This document shows, piece by piece, positions 8,395 to 16,186 of a stretch of DNA of 64,000 nucleotides. The notes below the pieces were generated by a model, which was not told where the DNA came from, ran no database searches, and worked only from the letters and a program-made list of their open reading frames with translations. A program made the translations under genes and the position numbers. The stretch lies in NCBI GenBank assembly GCA_024235095.1, contig JACKNC010000003.1, positions 310,001-374,000 on the forward strand. Direction: 5' to 3'. The stretch's first letter is position 1, and every line of letters starts with the position of its first letter. This stretch comes from Gammaproteobacteria bacterium. Its GTDB lineage: Bacteria; Pseudomonadota; Gammaproteobacteria; Competibacterales; Competibacteraceae.

Positions 8395-8883
8395 TTATGC
8401 GATTTCTGCATTATTAGCTACAAGTCTCATCTCAATGAAAGCCCTTATTTCTGAGGGAAGTTCAGCCACTGGGATGAACATGAATTCGCCTCCAGAAAAG
8501 AACAGAAGCCAAATATTCTCGAAACGCCATAGTTTCCGAACTAAAGACCACTGAATTTCGGAAGATCCGATATCAGAGGTGATCTTGAATCTTTCTTCAC
8601 TAAGCTCCAAAATCGCTTCAGGACTTTTCATTCTACGCAAACGCTTCAACGACCTGCTCAGGTGAACGAAATAGGATGCTGCCATTGTAGCGAAGGCAAT
8701 CACCACAACGGTGCCCAATACGCCGACCAACCATGAATGGTTACCCGCAACCACCAAGTAACCGCAGTAGGCACTAAGGAGCACAGCAACAAGCGGAAAG
8801 GTGATTCCTATCTGTTTTCGCCAATATGCCGATATTCCTTCTCGGATCAGCGCCTCGGAGTATTTTAGCTTGTATGATTCCAT
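8395..8883 (-). CDS. YcxB-like membrane protein
   Basis: A 162-residue protein with two adjacent hydrophobic helices (about residues 28-47 and 52-73), followed by a soluble C-terminal domain of the YcxB type: LSEERFKITSD, then WSLVRKLWRFENIWLLFF and FMFIPVAELP. Members are small inner-membrane proteins of unknown function. It is complete and lies alone between DUF4336 and partition locus 2. Confidence 0.7.
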   Translation of the reverse strand: MESYKLKYSEALIREGISAYWRKQIGITFPLVAVLLSAYCGYLVVAGNHSWLVGVLGTVVVIAFATMAASYFVHLSRSLKRLRRMKSPEAILELSEERFKITSDIGSSEIQWSLVRKLWRFENIWLLFFSGGEFMFIPVAELPSEIRAFIEMRLVANNAEIA

Positions 8884-9036
8884 GTAGATTCATGTATTAC
8901 GCATGACGTTCACGTTATTTAGCCAGCAGAAAGTATATGAAGCGCCGGTATGACGGGCGCGAAGCGTCCACGATAACGACTGATTATACTGCTTCCGTTT
9001 ATCTACCAATATTTTGCCACAAAGTAAATCAAGTAC

Positions 9037-9066
9037 GCTTTATAGCATGCTTTACAAGCATAAAGC
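9037..9066. promoter_or_regulatory. GCTTTA/TAAAGC boxes downstream of partition locus 2
   Basis: GCTTTA at 9037 and 9049 and TAAAGC at 9061 occur at 12-base steps just beyond the locus 2 ribbon-helix-helix gene. The same hexamer recurs upstream of the operon, so it is a candidate centromere or operator element. Confidence 0.45.
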
Positions 9067-9077
9067 ACTCCCCTCCC

Positions 9078-9365
9078 CTACCAAACCTCTCGAATCAGCC
9101 TCAACAGCTTATCCGGTGCAGTTTTCTCCCCAAGGGCAATCAAGCCCTTGATGACGGCGGTTTCGCTAATCGGCCTCTCACTTTCCCCGTTGATGGCATC
9201 AGTGATTTTCTGCAAGCGCATGATGTCGGCTGGGGCAAGACGAAAATTCTTTAGTTTGGGCTTATAGCGCTGGCGCACCAGCGGAAGGCCCTCATTCTCT
9301 TCGGCAGATTTGCGCTGGATGGCTTCAGATAGCTTGCTTTGACCGGTAAGAGGTTTTTTAGCCAT
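9078..9365 (-). CDS. Partition locus 2: small DNA-binding partner
   Basis: A 95-residue basic protein whose start overlaps the 3' end of the ParA gene by eight bases. The N-terminus is disordered and Lys-rich; residues 42-90 look like a ribbon-helix-helix domain (NFRLAPADIMRLQKI, then ETAVIKGLIALGEK). By position it is the centromere-binding protein and repressor of this second partition operon. It is not similar in sequence to the partner in locus 1. Confidence 0.7.
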   Translation of the reverse strand: MAKKPLTGQSKLSEAIQRKSAEENEGLPLVRQRYKPKLKNFRLAPADIMRLQKITDAINGESERPISETAVIKGLIALGEKTAPDKLLRLIREVW

Positions 9366-10119
9366 GACTTAAAATCTCCTCGGTTAAAGCCAAGAAATCC
9401 TGGGTTCCGTTCCCTTTCGGGTCAAAGGTAAAGACGGGTTCATTATTAATCTGGGCCTGATTGAGCGCTTCTGTTTTGCGGATGATGGTTTTAAGTAAGT
9501 TTTCAGAAAATGGCTCTAGTTGAGATTCGATGAACTGATTAGTTTGCTTATTTCTCCCGTCATAGGCATTTCGCAAAATCAGATATTTGAAATTCTCGCT
9601 TTCTTTGACCTCGGCAATGGAAGCAAACAGGTCGGCTATCCCGTCCAGCGAATATTTACCGTAGGTTGTCGGAACAATAATCTGGTCAGCGGTATAAATA
9701 GCATTAACGGTCAGTACGCCAAGATTTGGCGGACAATCCAGCAAGATAACGTCAAAGTCCTTTGCTATTTTCTTGATATGGTTATAAAGCAGCTTTTCTC
9801 GATGAGTCCTTACAGTAATTTGCTCAGCAGTGATGGCCAAGCGGATATTGGATGGAATAATGAATAAACCAGGTGTGGGTTCTCCGTTGACAAGCGCTGG
9901 TTGGATAAGCTGTTTCAGATTTAGATTCTTTTCGATGAAGATTTCCTTGGTGGTTAGCTCCTTGGGAATATCTGGGCAGTAAATCACGCTGGCATGGGCT
10001 TGAGGGTCCAGATCCACAAGCAAGGTGCGCTTCCCCGCCTGGGCCAGGCCGTAGGCCAGGTTAACGGCGATGGTTGACTTCCCTACCCCGCCTTTTTGGT
10101 TAAGGACTGCATAAATCAT
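9358..10119 (-). CDS. parA: Partition locus 2: ParA-type ATPase
   Basis: A 253-residue ParA/Soj-like ATPase with a complete deviant Walker A motif (NQKGGVGKSTIA near residue 7), Walker A' LLVDLDPQAHAS near 34, and Walker B VILLDCPPNLGVL near 124. It lacks an N-terminal helix-turn-helix. It is clearly a different lineage from the locus 1 ParA (KGGVGKS versus KGGSGKT, and a different length), so the two loci were acquired separately. Upstream GCTTTA boxes probably serve its control and segregation. Confidence 0.92.
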   Translation of the reverse strand: MIYAVLNQKGGVGKSTIAVNLAYGLAQAGKRTLLVDLDPQAHASVIYCPDIPKELTTKEIFIEKNLNLKQLIQPALVNGEPTPGLFIIPSNIRLAITAEQITVRTHREKLLYNHIKKIAKDFDVILLDCPPNLGVLTVNAIYTADQIIVPTTYGKYSLDGIADLFASIAEVKESENFKYLILRNAYDGRNKQTNQFIESQLEPFSENLLKTIIRKTEALNQAQINNEPVFTFDPKGNGTQDFLALTEEILSHG

Positions 10120-10172
10120 AAACTGTTTTTCATAAAAAGTTTAATAATTACAGATGATAACATATCATATCA

Positions 10173-10213
10173 TAAAGCATAAGTACATTACAAATTGCTT
10201 TCACTATGCTTTA
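10173..10213. promoter_or_regulatory. TAAAGC/GCTTTA boxes upstream of partition locus 2
   Basis: TAAAGC at 10173, GCTTTC at 10197 and GCTTTA at 10208 lie just upstream of the divergent parA and antitoxin genes, suggesting an operator or centromere for the locus 2 partner protein. Confidence 0.45.
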
Positions 10214-10320
10214 TCTTTATAAATCATTTTTGCTTGATTCTTGTGAAGATAAGTAGGATGGTAGGAGTGCCCAAGTCGCACTCATATTGTATATACGCTG
10301 TAAGAACAACCGACCCAGTT

Positions 10321-10614
10321 ATGGCGAAAATTGAATCGAATAAAGAACCGGCTAATGTCACTATTTGCCTTCGTGCTCAGCGGCGGCAGCGGGATTTAAT
10401 AGACCAGGCAGCGTCCCTGCTAGGTCAGAAGCGCTCTGACTTCATATTGGACGTTGTCTGCCGTGAAGCGGAATCTGTAGTACTTAATAGCAATACGTTT
10501 ATAGTGAATGCCGATACTTGGGCAAATTTTAATGCGCTTTTAGATGCGCCTCCGCGTCCACTATCTGAACTCCGCAAATTGCTCCTTATAAAAGCGCCTT
10601 GGGATGAACAATGA
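10321..10614 (+). CDS. DUF1778 (TacA-type) antitoxin without its toxin
   Basis: A 97-residue DUF1778 antitoxin: ribbon-helix-helix N-terminus (VTICLRAQRRQRDLIDQAA, then RSDFILDVVCREAE) and a C-terminal toxin-binding tail with PPRPLSELRKLL. I chose ATG 10321 because the family starts there; the frame opens earlier, at 10195, with unrelated sequence. TacA antitoxins neutralise GNAT acetyltransferase toxins encoded directly downstream with an ATGA overlap. The ATGA is present at 10611, but that frame stops after six codons, so the toxin has been lost. Confidence 0.85.
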   Translation: MAKIESNKEPANVTICLRAQRRQRDLIDQAASLLGQKRSDFILDVVCREAESVVLNSNTFIVNADTWANFNALLDAPPRPLSELRKLLLIKAPWDEQ

Positions 10615-10760
10615 GTGAGAGTAGGGGATGAATGTGTTTTTCTTCCTGAGAGTAAGGTAATGTTAGCCTTTTTTCTAAAAGCTGATAACCGTTAAGTTTC
10701 TACTAAAAAGTTAATTTAACTAATAATAACAATATATTATATAAATATAGTAAATAACAA

Positions 10761-10782
10761 ATGCTTTATATTTATAAAGCAT
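10761..10782. promoter_or_regulatory. Perfect GCTTTATA palindrome
   Basis: ATGCTTTATA, then TT, then TATAAAGCAT form a perfect 22-bp palindrome. The core is the same GCTTTA/TAAAGC hexamer found on both sides of partition locus 2, so it is probably the best single binding site of that family. Confidence 0.5.
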
Positions 10783-10940
10783 AAATACTTTATTATCCAT
10801 AATTACCAATACATTGGGAACGTTAGCAAGCGTGGCGCGGGCTTTAGGAAAGCGTATTGAGTTTAGACTTGTTTAATATCTCTATAACTCCATAAAAGTA
10901 TCAAAATACACTCTAATTAACTTCATTATAATATCTAAAT

Positions 10941-10958
10941 AACTTTAACATAACGTTA
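10941..10958. promoter_or_regulatory. AACGTT box with degenerate 11-bp partner
   Basis: TAACGTTA at 10951-10958 is preceded 11 bases earlier by AACTTT at 10941. Confidence 0.45.
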
Positions 10959-11225
10959 TTTAGCGAATTCTGTTGAAAGAACCTTGCTGATATTGGATAA
11001 ATGCCAGCAGGAAATCAGTATGGTTAAAAGGTATTCAAAAAGGGTTATTTCTCATCATGTGCGATGATTTTCCTATGACTGGGAACAATAGATAACAAGT
11101 TTGCCTTGTTCTCTGCTATTTTCAGCCGGAGGAGACCATTGACATGAAACTAACGGTTCAAGATTTACGGTCCTGTAAATTTTCCTGTGATAGACAAACC
11201 ATAGGGTATACTGATATCTAACTTT

Positions 11226-11597
11226 TTGCTTTTTCAAGAACTCTTTTGGAGCCGGCCTATTAGGGCATTGATTGATTTTGAAAAAGGGCGAAATCCATGG
11301 AAGGCTGCCGATCGGGCGGCGGCTGAGGATGCGTCCAGAAATTCTGTAAAAAACCACGCCTCCTCTTTGATCTGGAGAAGCGCCATGCCGACCGTTGAAT
11401 TGATTCTTCGTGATGATGAAGGTCGTATTATTGATCATCGATCCACACGAACATATTCTTTGGATTGGAGAAATCAAAGCTTGCATTGTATTGAAGGTGC
11501 AGTTGAAGAATTTAAGAAAAATGCACTACCGGATCTTCAGGCTGATTTGTTAGAAGCGGCTCAAAACATCTTTATTCAGGATAAAAAAAAGACTTGA
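11226..11597 (+). CDS. ISKra4-like transposase, upstream frame (OrfA)
   Basis: A 123-residue frame beginning at TTG 11226, with no strong ribosome-binding site. It ends at a run of eight A bases (GGATAAAAAAAAGACTTGA) and overlaps the downstream frame. The layout suggests a programmed -1 slip on the A run that fuses it to OrfB into a ~525-residue transposase; the first frame then supplies the N-terminal DNA-binding part. It is preserved unbroken in every copy of the element that includes this region. Confidence 0.7.
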   Translation: MLFQELFWSRPIRALIDFEKGRNPWKAADRAAAEDASRNSVKNHASSLIWRSAMPTVELILRDDEGRIIDHRSTRTYSLDWRNQSLHCIEGAVEEFKKNALPDLQADLLEAAQNIFIQDKKKT

Positions 11598-12805
11598 TTT
11601 GCAATGGGACAACACCCATCAAGATTAAGACGCTTCATGGACCTTTTGAATTTAGACTTCAGCGATTTATTGATCGAGAATACCCTAGTTTGCCTCATCG
11701 AACCTACTTTGATTTGACGGATCAATTTCAGGAAGATTATGTGAGTGATCGGTTAAAAGAATTCTCCGCTTATTATAGCAATCGCTTAAGCTATATCGAT
11801 GTATCCGATTTAATAGAGAGGGTCACCGGGTTCCGACAACTCAGTGACCAAAAAATCCACCATGTGGTGGTTGAAAAGGCGCAAGCGCTCAGTCAAGCGT
11901 GCGTCGCGCAAGTGGAAGAAACCTTATCGAAGACGAGTGGTTCTGTCATCAACATTGACCCTGATGTTGATATTTACGACCCAGAAAGTCGGGAAATTCT
12001 GATTTTCGAAGATGCCATTCAAGTCCGTGGTCAGAAAGAAAATCGTATAAGAAAACAATCAGTTATAAAGGAAGAAGTGCCAGAGAAATCCGCACCGAAG
12101 AAGACGTCTGCCGTATCGAGTGACGTCATTCTCTTTGAAAATAAAGACGGCGATCTTGAATACCTGACCGCACCGATTGATCGACAGGGGAAAGCGATCA
12201 TTCCGGTTGCTGATATTCTGAAAAGCCGGGTGATTGAAGATTATGGGAAAGAAGAAAAGCCATTGCCGATTATCGCGATTACAGATGGCGCAAAAATCAT
12301 TCGTGAGCATCTTTGGGCGGTATTTGGTATCACCGTGCTGATTATCCTGGATTGGTACCATCTTGGTAAAAAAATTCGTGATTTAATGAGTATGATTGCC
12401 TTGAATAAGGATGAGAAGAATCAGCATCTAAAGTTTATGTTCTATCACCTCTGGCGTGGTGATGTTGTCACGGTTTTGAATTACTTAGTCGAGCAGGTGC
12501 AACCCAAAAATGCAGAAAAGCATCTTGAACTGATCAATTATCTTGAAAAACATCAGCATGAAATTATCGATTATCGAAGTCGTCAGATTGCAGGCAAACC
12601 CATCGGAAGTGGTTCTATCGAGAAAGGCTGTGATCAAGTTATCGGACGTCGTCAGAAGAAAAAAGGGATGAGTTGGCGTCCTGCAGGAAGTCGAAGTTTA
12701 GGCATTTTAAAGGTGATCGAACTCAATAATGAATGGGATTCTGTCTGGTTTCCTCAAGAAGCCGCGAATGATCCGTCAAACTTGCGGTTAGTTTCAAACG
12801 CATAG
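11594..12805 (+). CDS. ISKra4-like transposase, catalytic frame (OrfB)
   Basis: A 403-residue frame containing the DDE core: an acidic ITDGAKIIREHLW segment near residue 233, ILDWYHLGKKI near 254, and a C-terminal GKPIGSGSIEKGCDQVIGRR near 340, which holds the final catalytic Glu in ISKra4-like enzymes. It begins with TTG at 11594 and has no independent ribosome-binding site, which supports production by frameshift from OrfA. The site between GKKI and RDLM is where another copy inserted in the compound at 24-28 kb. Confidence 0.8.
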   Translation: MICNGTTPIKIKTLHGPFEFRLQRFIDREYPSLPHRTYFDLTDQFQEDYVSDRLKEFSAYYSNRLSYIDVSDLIERVTGFRQLSDQKIHHVVVEKAQALSQACVAQVEETLSKTSGSVINIDPDVDIYDPESREILIFEDAIQVRGQKENRIRKQSVIKEEVPEKSAPKKTSAVSSDVILFENKDGDLEYLTAPIDRQGKAIIPVADILKSRVIEDYGKEEKPLPIIAITDGAKIIREHLWAVFGITVLIILDWYHLGKKIRDLMSMIALNKDEKNQHLKFMFYHLWRGDVVTVLNYLVEQVQPKNAEKHLELINYLEKHQHEIIDYRSRQIAGKPIGSGSIEKGCDQVIGRRQKKKGMSWRPAGSRSLGILKVIELNNEWDSVWFPQEAANDPSNLRLVSNA

Positions 12806-13059
12806 AGCATCACAGGAAAATTTACAGGAGGAGATTTACTGGGTGATTATCGCGTTGCAAGCCCAGAAGAGGTACTTGCTGCTGCTGGAAAAATCATCGC
12901 GCATAATCATCCGTCTGGGTCTTCCGAACCAAGTCAAGCAGACAAAAATCTGACATATCGTCTTAGGGAAGCCTTAGCTTTGGTTGAAGTGCGATTACTC
13001 GATCATATTATTGTGGGAGAGGACTGTACTTCACTATCAGAAAATGGGTTGATGTAATA

Positions 13060-13093
13060 CCGAAAGCGCCAAAAGTAGCTTTGGCGCTTTCCG
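13060..13093 (+). terminator. Hairpin after radC
   Basis: GAAAGCGCCAAA (13062-13073) pairs with TTTGGCGCTTTC (13080-13091) around a six-base loop, immediately after the radC stop. The stem is strong but no clear U run follows, so it could be a weak intrinsic terminator or RNA-stabilising hairpin. Confidence 0.6.
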
Positions 13094-13265
13094 GTTAAAA
13101 CGATGATGATTTCCACATTAAATAACCTAATCGTAAATTGAGCATCAAGAAATTCCAAGAAAGGTGAGGGGACTGTTGCAACCTCCAGCCAATGACTGTC
13201 ACGCTAAGGAAGGCGTGGCTACTTCCCGCGAAAAAGGGGAAGCGTCTAACTTCCCCTATATAAAA

Positions 13266-13523
13266 TTATTCTAATTGAGCATGCCTATTAAGCATGGAGT
13301 TAGCAATTGCATTGATATAGACAACTCCAGCAACAAAAGACAGGCTATCCGCTAATAGCTTAGCTTCTTTGCAAACCTCTGATGATATCTTATGAACTTC
13401 ATCGATGCTCAGATTATCAAGTGGCCAGCCATGACAACAAATGAGACAGTGTAGGTCAGCACTGAAATTCACTAAATCACCTGCGTAGTTTATCCCGATT
13501 TCTATAGTTTCTGCTTTATTCAT
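13266..13523 (-). CDS. Hypothetical protein, 85 aa
   Basis: An 85-residue protein I do not recognise. It is mostly helical in appearance with two central Cys residues (LHCLICCHG) and a moderately hydrophobic C-terminus. It begins with ATG 14 bases after the DUF2958 gene on the same strand, with AAGGGATAG upstream, so the two are probably co-transcribed. Its job is unknown. Confidence 0.5.
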   Translation of the reverse strand: MNKAETIEIGINYAGDLVNFSADLHCLICCHGWPLDNLSIDEVHKISSEVCKEAKLLADSLSFVAGVVYINAIANSMLNRHAQLE

Positions 13524-13537
13524 TATTCTATCCCTTA

Positions 13538-13885
13538 TTAAACTGTAATTCTTTGCGCTGCACGAGCATCTTCTGCATATTCACAGATACTTTTAGTGGC
13601 CTTAAAATGCCTATCGCGTTCCACAGGTAACCCAAAATGACCGCGTACACTGAGAATTTCCGAAATGCACACATAACCAAGTTCAGGAAATCCCAAACCC
13701 AAGTCACAAAGCCCAAAAGCAATATCGGGTTCATCCGGGTCAAGCTCTGAAAGTAACCAAGTACAACCCGCATCTGGGGTGAACAGTTTCACAACTGGCC
13801 AATGGTTCCCGATACGGTCCTGTTTGGTTTGTCTGCCGTTTTGAATCATTTTTTCTTTTTGTTCTTCTGTTATCAGCGGTTTCAT
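13538..13885 (-). CDS. DUF2958 domain protein
   Basis: A 115-residue DUF2958 protein. I chose ATG 13885 because it is preceded by GGAGG at good spacing and because the family starts at MKPLITEEQKEKM. Conserved blocks are VVKLFTPDAGCTWLLSELDP, AFGLCDLGLGFPELGYV and GLPVERDRHF. Members are common on conjugative plasmids and integrative elements near single-strand-binding, RadC and anti-restriction genes; biochemical function is not established. Here it lies between the radC remnant and the large palindrome, consistent with a plasmid leading region. Confidence 0.9.
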   Translation of the reverse strand: MKPLITEEQKEKMIQNGRQTKQDRIGNHWPVVKLFTPDAGCTWLLSELDPDEPDIAFGLCDLGLGFPELGYVCISEILSVRGHFGLPVERDRHFKATKSICEYAEDARAAQRITV

Positions 13886-13970
13886 ATACCTCCATAGGTT
13901 GTTGTTTATTATTTTAATTGGAGTCATTTCCAATGAATGACTCCTGACCGTCTGGCGAAGACTGGGGAGG

Positions 13971-14070
13971 CAAACGCAAGGCCGGAAGTAGGAGAGGGGG
14001 ATCACCCAACTTGTACGGAGCTTTGCGGAGGAAAGTTGGGGAGACTCCTACTGGAGCGCCTTGCGTGCGC
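13971..14070. repeat. About 100-bp imperfect palindrome
   Basis: Three nested inverted repeats share one centre: GCAAACGCAAGGC (13971) with GCCTTGCGTGCGC (14058), 11 of 13 pairing; AGTAGGAG (13987) with CTCCTACT (14045); and CCCAACTT (14005) with AAGTTGGG (14033). Together they would form one long hairpin or cruciform. It is non-coding, just upstream of the DUF2958 operon. Candidate roles are a transfer origin, a structured RNA or a decayed mobile element; none is proven. Confidence 0.6.
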
Positions 14071-14072
14071 CA

Positions 14073-14117
14073 GGGGCAAGGCCCCTTAGCTGCGGGGCGT
14101 TACGGGGTGTCCCCGTA
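14073..14117 (+). repeat. Two compact GC-rich hairpins
   Basis: GGGGC-AAG-GCCCC (14073-14085) and TACGGGG-TGT-CCCCGTA (14101-14117) follow directly on the large palindrome. Close packing of several hairpins in a non-coding plasmid segment is typical of oriT or replication/transfer sites; function is inferred. Confidence 0.45.
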
Positions 14118-14340
14118 GAAGGGGGTGTGTCGAAAACAGCTTGCTGGTTGAGATCAGGGGGAAGGCTTTCCCCCCTTAAAAGATGGTGCTTAAAAGGGCT
14201 TTCCTAGGAATTTATTTTCAAACTGAGGTGCTACCTACTGCTAAAGACGATGTCTTACCTCTTGTGAATTAGCTTCTACTTAATCAGTAAGTCACCCATT
14301 ACCCAGGAATACCGGCGTCTTTTTGCCAAAGGAGCTCTCC

Positions 14341-14910
14341 GTGTCGCGACCAAAAATGTTGATCTTACGGGGTAATTCGGCCCCGGCGGGATCATACCCC
14401 GATGAACAGGGGAAAAAGATCGCCTGGCCGGTGGGCGCACTCCATGTATCAGCGGCCAGTGAATATGCAAGGCGCAGAGGCTATGACGCCATTGTCCTGG
14501 ATGTCCCCGGCCAGCCCCAAAACCAGCAGAGTCCACAAGCCAAAGCAGCACTGAAAAAGTTCTTTGAAGACCCGGCGGTTTGTGCGTTCTATGGCTTTTC
14601 AGGCGGCGGCTACAATTTACGGCACATTCTGGATCGTTTGGCATCGCACGATCCTGACGCCTTGCACCGCATTGATTTGATTGTCGTGCTGGGCGCACCG
14701 CTACAGCCAAAAAGAGCGTATGAGGCGTCTAAATACAACCCGATAGCAAAGAAGAAAGTCCACCCTATCCAGTGGAAGGATGCCCAATGGGAGGTGGTCT
14801 ACGGGACCGATCCGCCCCCCAAATGGGCCTTACCAAAAGGTGTTCCAGAAGGTACCAGCAAGCATATGTTCGGACCAGAATGGCTCCTTGCAGGAATGCC
14901 GACTAGTTGA
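14341..14910 (+). CDS. Alpha/beta-hydrolase-like protein of unknown role
   Basis: A protein of about 189 residues starting at GTG 14341, chosen because AAAGGAG lies seven bases upstream; an earlier TTG at 14323 is less likely. The motif YGFSGGG, near residue 84, has the form of a nucleophile elbow, and the preceding YDAIVLDVPGQPQ and following DLIVVLGAP suit strands of an alpha/beta hydrolase. A later catalytic Asp/His pair cannot be assigned with confidence. Similar small hydrolase-like genes occur on phages and plasmids; the substrate is unknown. Confidence 0.55.
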   Translation: MSRPKMLILRGNSAPAGSYPDEQGKKIAWPVGALHVSAASEYARRRGYDAIVLDVPGQPQNQQSPQAKAALKKFFEDPAVCAFYGFSGGGYNLRHILDRLASHDPDALHRIDLIVVLGAPLQPKRAYEASKYNPIAKKKVHPIQWKDAQWEVVYGTDPPPKWALPKGVPEGTSKHMFGPEWLLAGMPTS

Positions 14911-14960
14911 TTGCAAATGAAAATCTGTCGCTTAATGACAAGGGATAACACAAGTCGAAA

Positions 14961-14990
14961 TAACGTTATATTAACGTTATTAAAACGTTA
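14961..14990. promoter_or_regulatory. Triple AACGTT box array, 11-bp phase
   Basis: AACGTT starts at 14962, 14973 and 14984, three perfect copies at exactly 11-base spacing. This is the densest cluster of the box family in the window and the best candidate for a nucleating centromere site of partition locus 1. Confidence 0.6.
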
Positions 14991-15046
14991 ATATAGTATC
15001 TTGTTCAAGAAACAAACGAGTACGATCGTTTACGCTAAAGTAGACC

Positions 15047-16186
15047 CTACCGTTTCTTGTGCGGCTGCTTTGGTTTTCCCTCTTCCACAGCCTCTAGCTC
15101 CTCTAGAGAGGTGGTTATCTGCCCTAGCTCGGCCTGGACCTCCTCCAAGGTAGGAAAGCTACCCTCAAGCTCCTTGGGTAAGGTCCCGGCTAGTTCGTAG
15201 CGCGAAATTCCAATCGGCTTATTCATATCCCGTAGGGCATATTCCGCTACAATGTTATTTCGGTCCTGGCATAGAATAATCCCGATAGAGGGGCCATCTT
15301 CTTTCATCTTAACGAGTTCATCTAAGGCGGTGAGATAGAAATTAAGCTTACCGGTATATTCCGGCTTAAAATGGCTATTTTTAAGCTCAATGGCGACATA
15401 GCAATGAAGCCGTAGATGGTAGAACAGTAAATCGATATAAAAATCCTCTCCACCAACCTCTAGATGGTATTGTCTCCCTACAAAGGCAAAACCTTTGCCC
15501 AGCTCCAGCATAAAGCGGGTAATCCGCTCCACCAGTGCAGTTTCTACTTCCCGTTCATGGGCATCATCCCCAACACTGAGAAAATCGAAGAGATAGGGAT
15601 CTTTGAGCGTTTCTCGGGCTAAGTCCGATTGTGGAGCAGGTAAGCGCTCGATGAAATTATCAATTCGGGGTTTTTCGACCTGTCGCTCATAAAGCTGACT
15701 TCCGATTTGGTGATCTAAAACACTCCGAGACCAGCCGTTTTCTATGGTTTTCCTGACATACCACAGGGCCTTATCTCTATCCTTAATTTTCTGAAAAACA
15801 ATGATATTGTGACCCCAAGGAATTTGTCGCACAAGCTGTGCGACAAATTCAATCTCTCCTTGGGTTTGCGGCATTTCTTTGGATAAACCCTCGTCTATTC
15901 TTGCGTAAAAGCCATAAAACCGCTTCATGCGATAGAGATTAGCGCGGGAAAACCCCTTCATTGTCTGAAATTCTCGGCTTAAATCCTGAGCAATCTGCGT
16001 GATAACCGCATCCCCCCAACCGCTAGCCTGCTGTTTCTCAGCAATCTGTTGGCCGATATCCCAATACAGCCCAATAAGCTGTGTATTAACCGTAACGGCT
16101 GCTTTAATCTGGGCCGTTTGAATGCGGCTTTTTAGGTTGGCAATCCAGAGACGATATTCATCTGTTTTGATAATGTCTTGTTCCAT
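15047..16186 (-). CDS. YhcG/DUF1016-type PD-(D/E)XK nuclease
   Basis: A 379-residue DUF1016 protein. The N-terminal domain (about 10-170) has the family pattern TVNTQLIGLYWDIGQQI, then FSRANLYRMKRFY and a VRQIPWGHNI block. The C-terminal domain (about 185-345) is a PD-(D/E)XK nuclease: EDFYIDLLFYHLRLHCYVAIELK supplies the Asp and the E-x-K. Such proteins are frequent in defence islands and beside restriction-modification genes, and some act with type I systems, but the role of this one is not shown. It is complete and stands alone. Confidence 0.88.
   Translation of the reverse strand: MEQDIIKTDEYRLWIANLKSRIQTAQIKAAVTVNTQLIGLYWDIGQQIAEKQQASGWGDAVITQIAQDLSREFQTMKGFSRANLYRMKRFYGFYARIDEGLSKEMPQTQGEIEFVAQLVRQIPWGHNIIVFQKIKDRDKALWYVRKTIENGWSRSVLDHQIGSQLYERQVEKPRIDNFIERLPAPQSDLARETLKDPYLFDFLSVGDDAHEREVETALVERITRFMLELGKGFAFVGRQYHLEVGGEDFYIDLLFYHLRLHCYVAIELKNSHFKPEYTGKLNFYLTALDELVKMKEDGPSIGIILCQDRNNIVAEYALRDMNKPIGISRYELAGTLPKELEGSFPTLEEVQAELGQITTSLEELEAVEEGKPKQPHKKR

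Larger units (their letters stand above)
10615..11143. other. Non-coding stretch between antitoxin and radC
   Basis: No gene is supported. It contains a perfect palindrome of the GCTTTA class (10761-10782) and an AACGTT box (10951), both listed separately. It probably represents the deleted toxin region and a regulatory zone. Confidence 0.5.
11169..12831 (+). mobile_element. ISKra4-family-like insertion sequence, intact copy
   Basis: A 1,663-bp element with inverted ends TCCTGTAAATTTTCCTGTGA and complement, flanked by an 8-bp target duplication AGATTTAC at 11161-11168 and 12832-12839. It encodes two overlapping frames, described below. Three further full or partial copies form a nested compound at 23906-28447. 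Family assignment rests on the transposase motif ITDGAKIIREH...LDWYH. Confidence 0.85.
11144..13057 (+). pseudogene. radC: radC remnant split by an ISKra4-type element
   Basis: The gene starts at ATG 11144, preceded by GGAGGA, and is interrupted at 11169-12831. Removing the IS and one copy of its 8-bp duplication AGATTTAC joins MKLTVQDL to LGDYRVASPEEVLAAA in frame, ending at 13057. The C-terminal part carries the JAB-family metal motif AHNHPSG and LDHIIVGED, diagnostic of RadC (UPF0758). The rejoined product is only about 80 residues against roughly 165 in plasmid RadC proteins: the middle is missing between VLAAA and KIIAHNHPSG. The gene had therefore lost its core before the IS landed. Such genes are common in plasmid leading regions. 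Confidence 0.85.

Noticed and set aside
12059..12361. 100-codon minus-strand frame inside the ISKra4-like element, repeated in every copy
   Set aside because: It is antisense to the transposase and recurs only because the IS is repeated.
13528..13773. 81-codon frame overlapping DUF2958
   Set aside because: An alternative frame of the clearly recognisable DUF2958 gene.
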